Origin: Echria macrotheca
Taxonomy: Eukaryota; Ascomycota; Sordariomycetes; Sordariales; Schizotheciaceae
Reading direction: 5' to 3'
Assembly (NCBI GenBank): GCA_030411725.1
Contig: MU839834.1
Coordinates: 992,001 to 1,056,000, forward strand
Length of the DNA: 64,000 bases
Shown here piece by piece: positions 35,294-46,285 of this stretch (position 1 is its first letter; the number at the start of each line of letters is the position of its first letter). Both the position numbers and the translations under genes were made by a program. The notes beneath the pieces are model-generated. The model saw only the letters and a list, made by a program, of their open reading frames with translations, ran no database searches and was not told where the DNA came from.

Positions 35294-37096
35294 ATGGAGC
35301 TAACTACCAAGACGGTTCACGATGTTATCCACCCGACGGCCGCCTTCTCGACCAACCCGCCGTGGATCTCGGGCCCGGCTGTGGTGGACCGGCCGTGGGC
35401 CGAGTCGCAACTGAACCCGAAGAACCGCATCGACAGTCTCGAGCTTCCCAAGAAGCCCCTCTGGCGAGTTGACGGCTGCACCGGCCTGGGAACACAATAC
35501 TACGCCGTTCCGCTCTTCCTCGACAACATGCCTCCTATGCGCATCGACGTCTTCATCCCCGAGGAAGTTGCCGGCGATGGCTTGGTGCGCGAGCTGCTCG
35601 ATCTGGATGCGGCGTTCCACACGAAAGACGGCGCCAGAGTGGCACGCCTGGGCATCGCCACGCATATCATCCGCACGTTGCAGGCCTGGACGGTGGCGGG
35701 AGGGAGCGGCGGTGTCGAGTCGGTGTCGGAGATGTACGAGACGCTCCCGTTTGGCTCGCGCATCATCTTCGAGAACCTGCATCTCGACGTCAGAAAGATA
35801 CGGATCACGATTGCGCCGACTTACTATGTCGAGAAGCAGCTGCTTGCGGCCGGAAACCTGGCTGCGGTGCTGGGGGTGCCGGCGGATGTGGTGCCGGCAG
35901 CGGTGGACATCTCGCAGCTCAGCTTTGTCGAGCAGATCCACGACAGCGTGTGCTTGGTCCGTATGAGCCGGGACGGGACCCGGCCCCACACGCACGAGGC
36001 AGGCCAACTGTGGGTCTTCAAGGCCTTGACAAGCGGGACCAAGTTCTTGTACACAGAGCTGCGCAACCTCATCCAATTAGAGCGGCACCCTCACATCATC
36101 GCGCCCCCAGAGCACATTGTCACCAAGTACTGCCGCTTCGGCGGCAAGACGGCCGTCGTCGGCTTCCTGCTTCGCTTCCACGGCGCCGGCAGCCTCCGGG
36201 ACCACGTACCTCTTCTTCGGATCCACGGCCGGCTCACGCTCGCCGCCCAGCTCAAGTGGGCCACCCAGCTCACCTCGGCCGTGGTGCACGTCAGGGAGCG
36301 CGGCCATATCTTCTATCCGGATCTCCGCCTTGATAATGTGCTCCTCTCGGACAGCGGGGACGTCGTCATGATAGACTTTGAGCAGCGTGGTGTATGGTGC
36401 GAGTTCGCCGCGCCCGAGGTGAACGCGCTCGAATACACACGCATCCTGGCCGGCGGTGACCCTCTCGGCCAGGAAGAGCTGGAGTCGGCCATCCAGGAGG
36501 ATGTGCGACAGCGGCATGCCGATCTGCTCTCCCGCCTGCTTCCGGACTGGGAAATGCTGCAAGCCGGCGAGGCTTTTGAGCCCCTGGCGCACGGCTACTC
36601 AACCTACAATGTGCCCTGGCAGTGTCTTTCCCCGGTTGAGCAAGAGGCTGCCGAGGTTTACATGCTAGGGCGGGTTCTGTGGTGCATCTTTGAGGGCCAG
36701 TGCGCCCCCCAGCATGCCGCCGTCTGGCAGTCGTACAAGCGAGAGCCCGACCTCGAGTTTCCCAACTTCCGGGAGACACCCGCAGAGCTCCGGGAGCTCA
36801 TCGACAGATGCACCAGAGGGCGGAGAGACGTGCTCTCGCAGCTCGTCACCCGCCAGGGCAGCAAGCTGGTTTTGCGCGGCGTGCCGCGTGAGGAACAGAA
36901 CGACGCCGATATTATCAGGGTCGCGCGTGACTGGTGGGCAGCCGAAGTCAAGGTGTCTGAGGAGTTTTTGCTCATGCGCGAAGAGATGAAGGCCCGTGGC
37001 GCATGGAGTGGGAACTACTATGATCGGCCCAAGTTACGGGAAGTGCTTGGCTTTTTGCAAAACTTAGGATCTAGCTTGGCGTCTGCTGGAACGTAG
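35294..37096 (+). CDS. Atypical protein kinase-like domain protein
   Basis: Single exon, 600 aa. The ATG at 35294 sits in a good context (GCGCCATGG). Residues 1-220 match nothing I know. From about 240 a kinase fold is readable: VAIK-type Lys243 in LWVFKALT, helix-C Glu255 in LYTELRNLIQLERHPHI, and a catalytic loop at 341-350 (YPDLRLDNVL) where HRD reads YPD but Asp343 and Asn348 remain. The metal motif at 361-363 reads DFE instead of DFG. The APE-like motif FAAPEV follows after about nine residues, so there is almost no activation segment. No glycine-rich loop is evident. It may be a pseudokinase or a constitutively active enzyme without activation-loop control. The Lys, Glu, Asp, Asn and Asp catalytic positions are kept, so activity is not excluded. 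It is convergent with the SWIM gene. A fungal-specific kinase-like family is plausible, but I cannot name it. Confidence 0.75.
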   Translation: MELTTKTVHDVIHPTAAFSTNPPWISGPAVVDRPWAESQLNPKNRIDSLELPKKPLWRVDGCTGLGTQYYAVPLFLDNMPPMRIDVFIPEEVAGDGLVRELLDLDAAFHTKDGARVARLGIATHIIRTLQAWTVAGGSGGVESVSEMYETLPFGSRIIFENLHLDVRKIRITIAPTYYVEKQLLAAGNLAAVLGVPADVVPAAVDISQLSFVEQIHDSVCLVRMSRDGTRPHTHEAGQLWVFKALTSGTKFLYTELRNLIQLERHPHIIAPPEHIVTKYCRFGGKTAVVGFLLRFHGAGSLRDHVPLLRIHGRLTLAAQLKWATQLTSAVVHVRERGHIFYPDLRLDNVLLSDSGDVVMIDFEQRGVWCEFAAPEVNALEYTRILAGGDPLGQEELESAIQEDVRQRHADLLSRLLPDWEMLQAGEAFEPLAHGYSTYNVPWQCLSPVEQEAAEVYMLGRVLWCIFEGQCAPQHAAVWQSYKREPDLEFPNFRETPAELRELIDRCTRGRRDVLSQLVTRQGSKLVLRGVPREEQNDADIIRVARDWWAAEVKVSEEFLLMREEMKARGAWSGNYYDRPKLREVLGFLQNLGSSLASAGT

Positions 37097-38384
37097 ACGG
37101 GGTTTTGGATACTAGGTCGGACAATGATGTATACCAATGCATGGCTTTGCATTTACTGGGATACTTGGGTGCTGGGGATATGTATAAGGTAGTAGTAGTC
37201 TAGGGATTTGCATAACGATGTTGCATGGGGACTACCGGCCTACTTTTAAAAGGGTTTATAGAGATGTTGTGTTACCGTTTCACAGCGTGCATAGGGATAG
37301 TTTGTCGAGTATGGGACACAAGACTGTAGGGCGGGCAATAGAAAGAACCATCCCCGACGATAGGGGTACGGATGTGTATCACTGTATCACATGAGATTGT
37401 CTGGAAGAATCGTGCATTGACTTTATCAGAACTCTGGTACTCTCGTATCCTTCTGTCTGAGCAACTTGACGGTTTGTCCGGACAAATATACACTCCATTA
37501 TCCGCGCTGATACCTGAGATTGGGGTGAGAGCAGCTAGGTAGGTAGAAGAAATGTAAGATTCTCCCAGAGCGTTATGCCAGACCGGCGCTGAGCAGGCAC
37601 CACGACGAAATCTTCATTTCCTTTCCGTTCTCAGACCGGGTGATGAAAGGAGAAGATATATCGTCACAACTGTTTTTAGATTGATACAAGATAGCCCAAG
37701 ACTCTCCGACGGGGGCCCACCCCCCCCTTTTCTGTTCCACATCCAGCTATTCTAGAAATGCAAGGTTCCCCCCTTTTCCCCGCCCGGTCCGGTCTGGATT
37801 CCGATACATAAAGTAAATATTGATAGTGACGCGTGGTGAAGTCTCCCTTCTTTATCTCTCTGTTTATCTCACTCTTTTTCTCTCTCTCACACACACAGCG
37901 TTTCTTCAAAAAAAAAAAAAAACTTGCCAGAATTCCAAGGTCAGCAGCACCTTGGGATTCCAACTGTTTTTACACATGCCAGCACGGCAGGATCGTGACT
38001 GACTCGGAAAGAGGAAAAGGCCTTAACTGGACCTGCCTAGGCAGGCAATAAGCTGGAGGAACACCTGATAGATACTTCCCGTCATAGAGCAAAACTCCTG
38101 GGGAAGTGGGTAACTGGATAAAATATTGGCATACCGGGCACAGTTCATCGGATACTCAACACCAGGTCTCGGCATTGGCTCAAGAGCTCCGTGACAGCAT
38201 AAATATTCGACCACGCTACTTAATACCCAAGCCTCATGACAACCAATTGCTGCTCGCCTCTATCGTGCCTTCTATCCAGGATCCAGTCCCTGACACAAAA
38301 CGCTATGCATGACCCATACAACATTGCATCCATATCCAACCGAATAATTCGAGTTCCAGCCTCTGCTCACACACCAATATTTCT
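37097..38384. other. Convergent 3' region of kinase and SWIM genes
   Basis: 1.3 kb between two stop codons. It holds 3' UTRs, a C-rich run near 37720, an A run near 37910 and a CCTGCCTAGGCAGG palindrome at 38032-38045. No gene is seen. Confidence 0.6.
38032..38045. repeat. 14 bp palindrome CCTGCCTAGGCAGG
   Basis: Perfect inverted repeat in the convergent 3' region, sharing the CCTAGG core with the palindromes at 16598 and 42468. Confidence 0.9.
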
Positions 38385-40115
38385 TCACCGCGGCCGCTTC
38401 GACCCCTTCGCCCCTTCTTGTGCACCGCTCCCCGAGACTTGTCTTTTCAGTCCCGCGCTACTCGATTCGCGGGTCCTCGATGGACTCGTGACGCTGCTAC
38501 GCTCGGCCGCTCTCCTCCTCCCCCGATCGCTTCTCGCCCGCGCCCGAGTGGCGCTGGCCGGCACTTCCGGAGTCAGAAACCGGCCACTCCCCGAGCTCGA
38601 GGGCCTGCCCGAGGCCGGCTCGGAAACAGATTCGGGCTGCGGACCGACCGGCGGGACTCCTTCAAGAGTGGGCGAGGCGGTTCGAGGCGCGCTGTCGGTC
38701 GAGAAGGCGACGCTCGGTCGTCTGCTGTCCTCGCCGGTATGTGAGCGCATACGCTTGATGAGGCCTCGCATGTTGGAGACATAGGACTCGGGGGCGCCAA
38801 ACCGACCAACCAGCTCCATGACAAGTTCCAACTCTTCGACGAACTGGCTCTGGTCGACCAGCGTATCCAAAGCCGAATACACAAAGTTGTTGTCCTGGTT
38901 CCCTATTAGACGCATGTACAGATCCCGGCTACGCGGTAACCCGCCCTGTTCGACGCTATGGGATGCGACCAACTTGAGGATTCCCACGAGCGCTCGGGCT
39001 GCCGAAGCTCGTTCCGGGCCGGCGAGAGGACGGGAGCCGCGGAGGACGAGACGCTCGACCTGAGAGACGCAGTTCCGTATTTGCGTGGCCGCCCATTTTC
39101 CATCTCTCGGTCCCTCAGCCTCCCTTCCCTCGGCCCTTCTCCTCGCCATGAGCGCCGGATTTTGGAGGGACGATGAATACGAATCCATCTCGGAAATGAC
39201 GCGCTGCGCATGCTGCTGGATAGCCCGGAACGGGTCAACGACAGGGTCGGATGGGTCGAGTCGGGCGCGTATGGAGGCGGCAAGAGAGTGGGAGGCGAGG
39301 ATGAGAGAGAAGAGCGTAGCTTCGAGGTCGCCACGACGAATCGGGTTATCGCGCCCAACGTCCTTGTTAAGATCTGGTCGGAAGCTCTCCACCTCGTGCG
39401 CTTGTACACCAGCGAGAGCGGCCACCATCTCCCGTGCTTCCCTGATGCGAGCCTTACTCGGAGAGGCCGTGTCACCATTTCTAGACGTCATATCGGTATG
39501 AAGACCATCGGCGAGGATATCCAGGCGCAGCTCGGAAATACGACGATAAGGGTCTCCCAGTTCCTCGGGATAGCCCAGCTCGCCCAGTGTGAACTCGGAG
39601 CTCGGGCTCTGGCTAAGTAGTGCTTGCTTGGATATCCTGTCAAACAGCCATACCAGATGCTTGCACGGTCGTTGGCCATGATAGGTGGCATCCGGACAGG
39701 TACAGCGAGGCATAGACCACCTGGTGCTCTCCCTCGAGCCTATGCGAACCGAGCACGGGACGACTTCGTGCATCTGAAAGGCGTAGAAGATGGGGCTGTC
39801 CGGGCTGTCCTCCTCCTCCTTGATGCCGCACGACTCGAGGTAGATCTGGGGCGGCTCCTGGTCGTTGAAGAGGCCCCGGACGACTCTCTGGGTGCTGCGG
39901 GCGAGGTGGCCGATCTTGTACCGGAGGCCGGTGGGCGAGGTGACTGTGTCCCCGTTGTCGTCTTCATCCTCCCAGTCGCTCTCGTCATCGTCGGATCCAT
40001 ATTCCGGCCGACTCTTGAGTGATGGCTGCTGCATGGGGCTTCCAGACTGGGCGGCGGGAGACGGGGTGCTTTGTAACGAAAGCTTGCTGAGATGGAGAGG
40101 GGGGGACCGCGACAT
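38385..40115 (-). CDS. SWIM-type zinc-finger protein
   Basis: Single exon, 576 aa, ATG at 40115. A Ser-rich and acidic head (residues 40-58) leads to the zinc motif at 138-153: Cys138, Cys140, Cys151 and His153 in RCTCPDATYHGQRPCKH, the CxCxnCxH pattern of SWIM domains. Residues 190-480 look largely helical. The last 100 residues are Ser/Arg/Pro-rich and basic, probably disordered, with possible nuclear targeting (RRRAAER, KGSKRPR). SWIM domains bind DNA or protein partners; some members act in recombination or ubiquitin pathways. The precise role here is unknown. It is convergent with the kinase-like gene. Confidence 0.85.
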   Translation of the reverse strand: MSRSPPLHLSKLSLQSTPSPAAQSGSPMQQPSLKSRPEYGSDDDESDWEDEDDNGDTVTSPTGLRYKIGHLARSTQRVVRGLFNDQEPPQIYLESCGIKEEEDSPDSPIFYAFQMHEVVPCSVRIGSRESTRWSMPRCTCPDATYHGQRPCKHLVWLFDRISKQALLSQSPSSEFTLGELGYPEELGDPYRRISELRLDILADGLHTDMTSRNGDTASPSKARIREAREMVAALAGVQAHEVESFRPDLNKDVGRDNPIRRGDLEATLFSLILASHSLAASIRARLDPSDPVVDPFRAIQQHAQRVISEMDSYSSSLQNPALMARRRAEGREAEGPRDGKWAATQIRNCVSQVERLVLRGSRPLAGPERASAARALVGILKLVASHSVEQGGLPRSRDLYMRLIGNQDNNFVYSALDTLVDQSQFVEELELVMELVGRFGAPESYVSNMRGLIKRMRSHTGEDSRRPSVAFSTDSAPRTASPTLEGVPPVGPQPESVSEPASGRPSSSGSGRFLTPEVPASATRARARSDRGRRRAAERSSVTSPSRTRESSSAGLKRQVSGSGAQEGAKGSKRPR

Positions 40116-41093
40116 ACCCAGAGGTCACGAGACAGCTATGAGAAAGAGAGAGTGACAGAGAAGGGCAGAGATGATTTATAGGGAGATATAGGGCTGGAGT
40201 GGATGGGAGGGTGTCGAGATCGAGGCCCAAAGTCGCGGCCGGTGGAATCTGGGTTGGTGGAGGAGGAGAAGGAGGGAAACAGGCAGTCAAACGGGCTGAC
40301 TGGACCTGGCTGGATTTGCATTTGGATTTCTTCTCGAACCCCCCGGCTGAGCTCCCGCCATGGCGTGGCCCACCATCTGCATGTCTGTTCCTGCCGACTG
40401 GTGGATCGCAGTAACATGGCAGATGGTGACAGGCAGACGCAGCAGAGTCCGACGACTGTAGCGTCAACGGGGTGCATTTCTGGTCCTGACCGTCTTCCTT
40501 CATCCTTTTTTTTTTGTCTCCCGGGTGGTGGGAGTTGGTTGCGGGAGGCAAAGGAAGGAGCCAACCCACCAGACAAGGGACAAGCCAGACAAGCCAGCCC
40601 TAACAAACGCCCGTCTCCCATCTCCCATCTCCACCAGTAAATCACAGGTACAAGTACCTACGTACACCGACCTCGGCAGGGGAAAGGTCGCCGTTAGATA
40701 GGAGGAGATGGGCAAAAGGCCCGTGCTGGCCGGATTTGGCCGTTATTGACCCCTATCGGGACTGTTCTCCCACGACCTATAGCCCACGCCGGTTCCGTCA
40801 ATCAGGCGCAAACCTGGCCGCTTCTCTGCGACCAGGTCGGGGTTCCAGTCTTTTTGTTCGTGTCCATCAGGCATTCTGGCCAGAGTTGGTTGGAGCTATG
40901 GTTACCACACAGCCCCTTCAGCCGGAGGATCAGAGAGAACGGCCGAGCAAACAGGTCAATTACCATGGCATCCAAATCCCAAAGTTTGCTGGTTGTTGTT
41001 GTTGGAAAATGTCGGCCCTTTGCGCTTTTGCAGGCCATCATCCCACGCTTCGGTTCCCTCCCCCCCCCCCTCCTCCCCAGATTTGGCAGATAC

Positions 41094-41111
41094 GTACCTT
41101 AGCTAAGGTAC
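41094..41111. repeat. Perfect 18 bp palindrome
   Basis: GTACCTTAGCTAAGGTAC reads identically on both strands with no spacer. It lies between the SWIM and CDC14 genes. Confidence 0.97.
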
Positions 41112-41146
41112 CCTACCTTACCTAGCTGCCAACCTTACCGGAGCCA

Positions 41147-41176
41147 GCTCATGCTCATGCTCATGCCCATGCCCAT
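41147..41176. repeat. Hexamer tandem repeat, 3 GCTCAT plus 2 GCCCAT
   Basis: Three GCTCAT units followed directly by two GCCCAT units, so five hexamers with one C/T variant position. Confidence 0.95.
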
Positions 41177-41422
41177 GGGGGGGTTTGACGGCCGGCAAGG
41201 GGAAAAGCAACCAGCCGTAACTCCTTCTATTTTGGGACCACTCGCAGCGTCCAAACGTCAAGTGACCGAGCCCGCGACCTACATGGGACATGGGACATGG
41301 GGAGAGACACAGGATAGGTACATAACCGCCCGTCCACACACATCCACATCGCCTTGCATCCGAAACTGCTTTCTTTTTGGAATTCCCTCTCCCGGTCGGG
41401 GTCAGTAAGGCAGTAGTCATGC

Positions 41423-41443
41423 GACAGACAGACAGACAGACAG
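41423..41443. repeat. GACA tetranucleotide microsatellite
   Basis: Five GACA units plus a trailing G, uninterrupted. Confidence 0.95.
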
Positions 41444-42136
41444 CATCAGGAAATAACCCAAAAAAGGAGGGATAAGGGAAAAAATAGTTTTGATTTGTGA
41501 TCCTGTTGCTCCCTCCTCTGTTTTTGACCCCGTCCTTTTTTTGTCACTGTCCGCCAAACAGCCCAGCCCAGACAAAAAAAAAGACAGTTGAAGAGAGAGA
41601 AGAAACATGGAAACATTGAATCGTGTAAGGGTAAGGGTACCTAATGGTTCTCCTCCCTTAGGGCGGCCCATTCAGACGACCACAAGGCTGAAAGAAACTT
41701 GTGCTTGTTCCTCCATGATTGGCTCCTTTGCTTGTTGGTCCTTTCTTCCACAGCCTGCCGGATCATGAATGACGCACGACAGCATGCTGCTCTCTCGCTA
41801 GATAGATTCACCGCCTCAAATCTCTCATGGATCTGCACGAGGGACCCACCCCGTCTTGCCCGTCCCCACCAACCCCACCGATTCTCTTTTAAGAAGGGAT
41901 GATGTGATTGGTTCCCTTACAGAAATGCGGGGACGACACAACCTGCGCCAGCGGCCTTTCCGCCTTGTCCTTCCTGCCGACTGCTGCTGGCTTGGCGGGA
42001 TGCAAGTCCCGGGACGACGGTACCTTACGGGAGGGAGTATTGTTACAACAGCAAATCTGGAGGTGTTTTTTTTCTCTCCTTTTTTTTTAATTACTTCATA
42101 ATTTTAACAGGCTAGCTAGCTAGGTAGCTAGGAGAA

Positions 42137-42159
42137 GGAGGAGGAGGAGGAGGAGGAGG
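42137..42159. repeat. GGA trinucleotide microsatellite
   Basis: Seven GGA units plus GG, uninterrupted, just right of a TAGC/TAGG-rich stretch at 42109-42132. Confidence 0.9.
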
Positions 42160-42467
42160 CCCCTTCGAACTGCAAACATATAAACTGGTTAAGGAACGGG
42201 AGATATTATTCGTTCGATGAACTTTGAGAATTTAAGCTCGCCGGGGAGGGGGGTGGTACCTAGAGTAGGTGGGTCGGGTGTGTAACCCTTAACCAAGTAG
42301 TCCTCGGCCGACTCCCTCACTCATCATACGTACCCATCCAACAACACCTCTCTTCCTCTCCCATCGTCCGTCCGCCTTGCCGTAACGGGGCGCGCCGCCA
42401 GCAAATGAATGAACCCCCCTTGTAAAAAATTTCACATGAAAAATCTTGTAACAATCCGGCACCATAT

Positions 42468-42479
42468 ATACCTAGGTAT
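42468..42479. repeat. 12 bp palindrome ATACCTAGGTAT
   Basis: Perfect inverted repeat with the CCTAGG core. Confidence 0.9.
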
Positions 42480-44081
42480 GTATGTATCATGGAGAGTAGA
42501 CTAGATCTAGCAGGATTGGACGCCTTACGAGGATCCCAACATGCACAAGAAAAAATTGCTTCTCATTTCTAGAATGCTTCCAGTAAAAGCCTACCTACCG
42601 TTTCGAATTCCCCATCCTCCCATCCTCTCTCTGTTCCCTTTCGGCCCTATGATACATCCCCTCTCCTCTTCCCGTCCCCAAGCCGTTCTCCTTCCTGTAT
42701 CTCGTGTAACCCCATCCCCCATCTCCCATCAAAGGATAGAGAGGAAGACAGACAACCCTTCGGTCTCCCCAGATCCAACCACGCGTCATGACCCCGTACC
42801 AAGTCCGAGCAAGCAGAGTTCTTTTTTCTCCGACCCTCCCTCCCTCAACCCCCTTCACTTCTCCTGACATCCACCTCCCCTTCCGCCCCCACACTACGAA
42901 GGCAAAATGAAAAGGGGGGATACACAAGTTCCAGGCATATATACTACCCGTAGGACGATCCATAGGAAGCAGGACAAGTCTTCTCAAAGTGACATCGTGG
43001 GATGATGATGCTATGCTGTGCGTGATACGTATACCTTGCCCTTTTGGCGGTCAGTCGGTCAGTCAAGCCGTCGGCGGAAGACTCGGCTGGTCTTAAAATT
43101 CGGATCTTCTTCCTACGGCGGCGGGCGCGAGCGCAAGGCAGCCTGATGATTGTGAGTAGGTATGAGCAAATCATCTTCGTGTGTGGTGACACGACACTAC
43201 CCACTAATTGTGAGAGCTGAGCCATTCTTAGTTCCTCGCTAGCCGCCGGAAAGGAGAGGGGGAGAGCTGTGTGTCATGTTCAGCCTGACTCTACTAAGAT
43301 TGGATGTGGAAGTAGATAAACAAATGTGCACTTCTCACATTTCGGAACGGACCGTAAAGATTCTGAAAGCCCCCTTTATTGCTTTCACTCAAGTCAAGGC
43401 TACGGGACGATAAACATGACATGCAAAACGTTATTCAGACAAGACTAGACGAACCGACATACAAGCCAAAACCAAACAACAGGGACCGGAGTTGTTGCGG
43501 AACCACCCGCATCCTCCAAACTTCCCGCGAGAACGAGTCCCCCTATCTCGTCTTGCCCAGCATCCGAAACCCCCCTCCAACCTTTCCAAGTCCTGCTCGT
43601 AAACTACACGAGAAGCAAAAATCATAAAAACATGAAAGAGCAAAAAGCAACGCATTCAGGCACGTTCCAACCCCACAAGTCCAGCCCTCCCAACGCCCAA
43701 CCACTCCCCTCAGCCAAAACAAAACGGGAGCCAAAATCCCATACCCCGGCTTATATATGTGTAGGCTAGAACTGGTCCAAAGTTCGTATGCAACCCCGAT
43801 TGATGCAGAGCACTAAAACTGATCGTGGATCATCTCATGTGCCGAGTAGACGAAGACCCGGAAACCATCCCATCTCGATGAGAAACGCCAATGCATGCAT
43901 GTGTCCGGCCCAACACAACGTGGCCTTGGGTGACGATCGTGCACAAAATTATAACTCCGGCACACCGTGGAAAGAGAACGAAACCGCTGCGCAAAGTAGT
44001 ATAAGGGCAGATAGAGTCGTGCCGTCATTAGTCGTCAAGTGGCATGTCGCCGGTACCATCCTGGAAGATTCTTGGGAATCT

Positions 44082-46285
44082 TTAGATCCCACTGATCTTC
44101 CGCACCGTCGACGTTGCGGTTGCGCTAGCCGTCGTACCGCTGATGCTACCTATACGCCCGCTTGTCTTGCGTACGCCAGCTTCACGAACGGCGCTCGCTT
44201 GTCGCTTGGCGCTACTGCTTCCCCGGACCTTGGTGAGGACACCAGAGGCTGACGTCGATCGTGGCGTCTGCTCGATTGACTTGGCCCTGGCAATCGCAGA
44301 GCCAATGTTCTCAATGTCGTTCGAGGCGTCGTTGTCAATCACCTGTTCGTAAACCGTCCTCGTGGTCGTTATGGTCTGGTGGCTGATGGACCGCTCACGA
44401 CGATCAGGCGATAGCGAAGCAGATGCCTTGCGGTGGGACCGCACACGCAGATGCCACTCCTCGTCCGACTCATTCCCGCGAGAGGCACGATGTACCGACA
44501 TGACTTCGGTTGTGGTTTCCTGCGCTGCCGCCTCCTCTTCTACTGCCTCGTGGATAGCATGGCTACGACTGTATGGGTGGTGTCTCTCGGCGCCGCCCAT
44601 TCGTTGCGTCTTTCTCGGCTGGCCTGGAGTAGGGGCGGGGAGGTAGTCCTCTTGGACGCCTATGGTATTGTCTCGAGTGTGGTCTTGATCCATCTCGCCC
44701 AGCGGTGTTCTGTTGGATCCTCTGTTTGGCGGTGTCGACGTCCCGTTCTTGCTGGCGCTGCGGCCCAGACTGGCTTTTTGCATGGCACGGATGGGGGTGC
44801 TGGGCTGGAGGTTTCCGCTGACACCCGCGGCGGCAGCAGCCAGGGCTGCCTCCTTTCGGTATCTCCGCTCGATGCGCTCCTCAACCCACCACTCTCTGAA
44901 CGTTCCCTGGTTCAGGTGCAGCCAATGTTGCTGGGGACCCACCACCATACCAGGGCGCATGAAGCGCATATAGGCAATGATCTCGTTCGCCGTGAATCCG
45001 TGTCTGTATATCAGATAGGCTCCGATGAGACACCCGGTCCGTCCCAGTCCTGCTTTGCAGTGTACAGCAATGCCCTTCTTCTTGACCGTGATCGTCTCGT
45101 GTGCTAGCCGGATGAACTTTCTCACTGTGGACAGCGGGGGGCAGGTGCCATCCTCGAAGATCATGTCGAGGTGTTGTATCCCCAATGCCTCAAAGTAGGA
45201 TGAATTGTAGAGGACTGAGTTGAGACGAACCACGAGACCGATGTTGCGCTCGGTAAAGTGCTTCAGAACGTTCTTGAACGGCTGTGGTAGTCCGGGATGG
45301 GTGTCGATGGCGGCCATAGTCTTGGGTAGCGCGTTCCACTGCTCTGTGCCCTCGGGGGTTCGGGTGGGCGGATTGGTTTGAGGCGACGCAAATGCCAGGA
45401 AGTGGGGAGTGATCCAGTTGAAATCGCCATGCTCGACCCTCTCGAACCGCTCATACTCGTCCAGATCGAAGGTCTCGAGGACGCAGCATTTCTCCTCTTT
45501 GGCCTTCCAGACTCCGTAGACGACGTCCTGCACAGTGATGCCATAGTCCGCCTGACTATAACCGGCGTCCCTGAAAGGCATCAACGGAGGATCGACCTGG
45601 GCCATCGGAGCCAGCGCCAGATGTGGCGGCCACGACTGAATGAGAACCATGTAACAAGCCAGCAAGCACGAGGCATTGGCGCGGCCTATCGAAGAAGTCA
45701 GAATGCGCACCGCACACGTATAACACAGGATTACATACTGCGAGGATCGGCCCTGCTCCAAAAGACGACGGGCCTGTCCTTATTCTCCGGCGCGCCAAGG
45801 ATCTCATGGAACTGAAGGGCAAAGCGATACAGATGGCCGATGTGGAGCGGGCCAAAGTCGTGATGGAAGGCATTGTAGAGAAGGGTATCGTCTACTGTGA
45901 AGTAGTAAGGCTGCTTGTAGCCCGCGGGGGTCTTGACGGGGGAGGGTCCATCGCCGGCTCGCTGCGACCGCTTGGAAGGAGAACGCGGCGCAGGAGGTTC
46001 CGGATAGGGAAACAAGGTGTTCTCGTCGGGCGCCTCGAAGTATGCGGCAATGTATAATCGGTCTGCGACTGTCAGTATCGATATGGGGCGGCGAAAACGA
46101 AGCAATCGGGTGCGCAGAACAGGCCAGGGCAGCCTGGTGCGAAGGACGCGGCGGGTGCGCTCCATCACACAAAGTAAACAAAGCCCCATGGCAGTGCCGT
46201 GATCACAGAAGAGAAAGAATGACAACTGACCTGGAATATACTCGATAATCTGCCCCACGTTGCTGTGGTATCTGGAAGGAGCCAT
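44082..46285 (-). CDS. cdc14: CDC14 dual-specificity protein phosphatase
   Basis: Three exons: 46231-46285, 45739-46062 and 44082-45685. The product is 660 aa; introns are 168 and 53 nt. Exon 1 ends EYIP and joins to DRLYIAAYFEAP, the typical start of the Cdc14 N-terminal domain. The signature P-loop HCKAGLGRTG is at 335-344 with nucleophile Cys336 and Arg342. The likely general acid is Asp305 in IFEDGTCPP. The core ends near residue 390 (FREWWVEERIERRY). A disordered Ser/Thr-rich tail of about 270 residues follows, with many Ser-Pro and Thr-Pro sites and basic patches. Cdc14 reverses cyclin-dependent kinase phosphorylation, preferring phospho-Ser-Pro, and acts in mitotic exit, cytokinesis and septation. 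The tail probably carries localisation signals and CDK sites. It shares a 0.7 kb divergent promoter with PCC1. Both splice joins restore conserved sequence, so the model is firm. Confidence 0.95.

Larger units (their letters stand above)
40116..44081. other. 4 kb gene-free region between SWIM and CDC14 genes
   Basis: It contains the SWIM promoter on the left and the CDC14 3' region on the right, plus a dense set of simple repeats: a perfect 18 bp palindrome (41094-41111), a hexamer repeat (41147-41176), GACA (41423-41443), GGA (42137-42159) and an ATACCTAGGTAT palindrome (42468-42479). Frames such as 42541-42867 and 42595-42987 have no domain. Confidence 0.6.

Noticed and set aside
35300..36592. 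Long antisense frames over the kinase-like gene
   Set aside because: They are shadows of the single coding exon; composition follows from reverse-strand codon bias.
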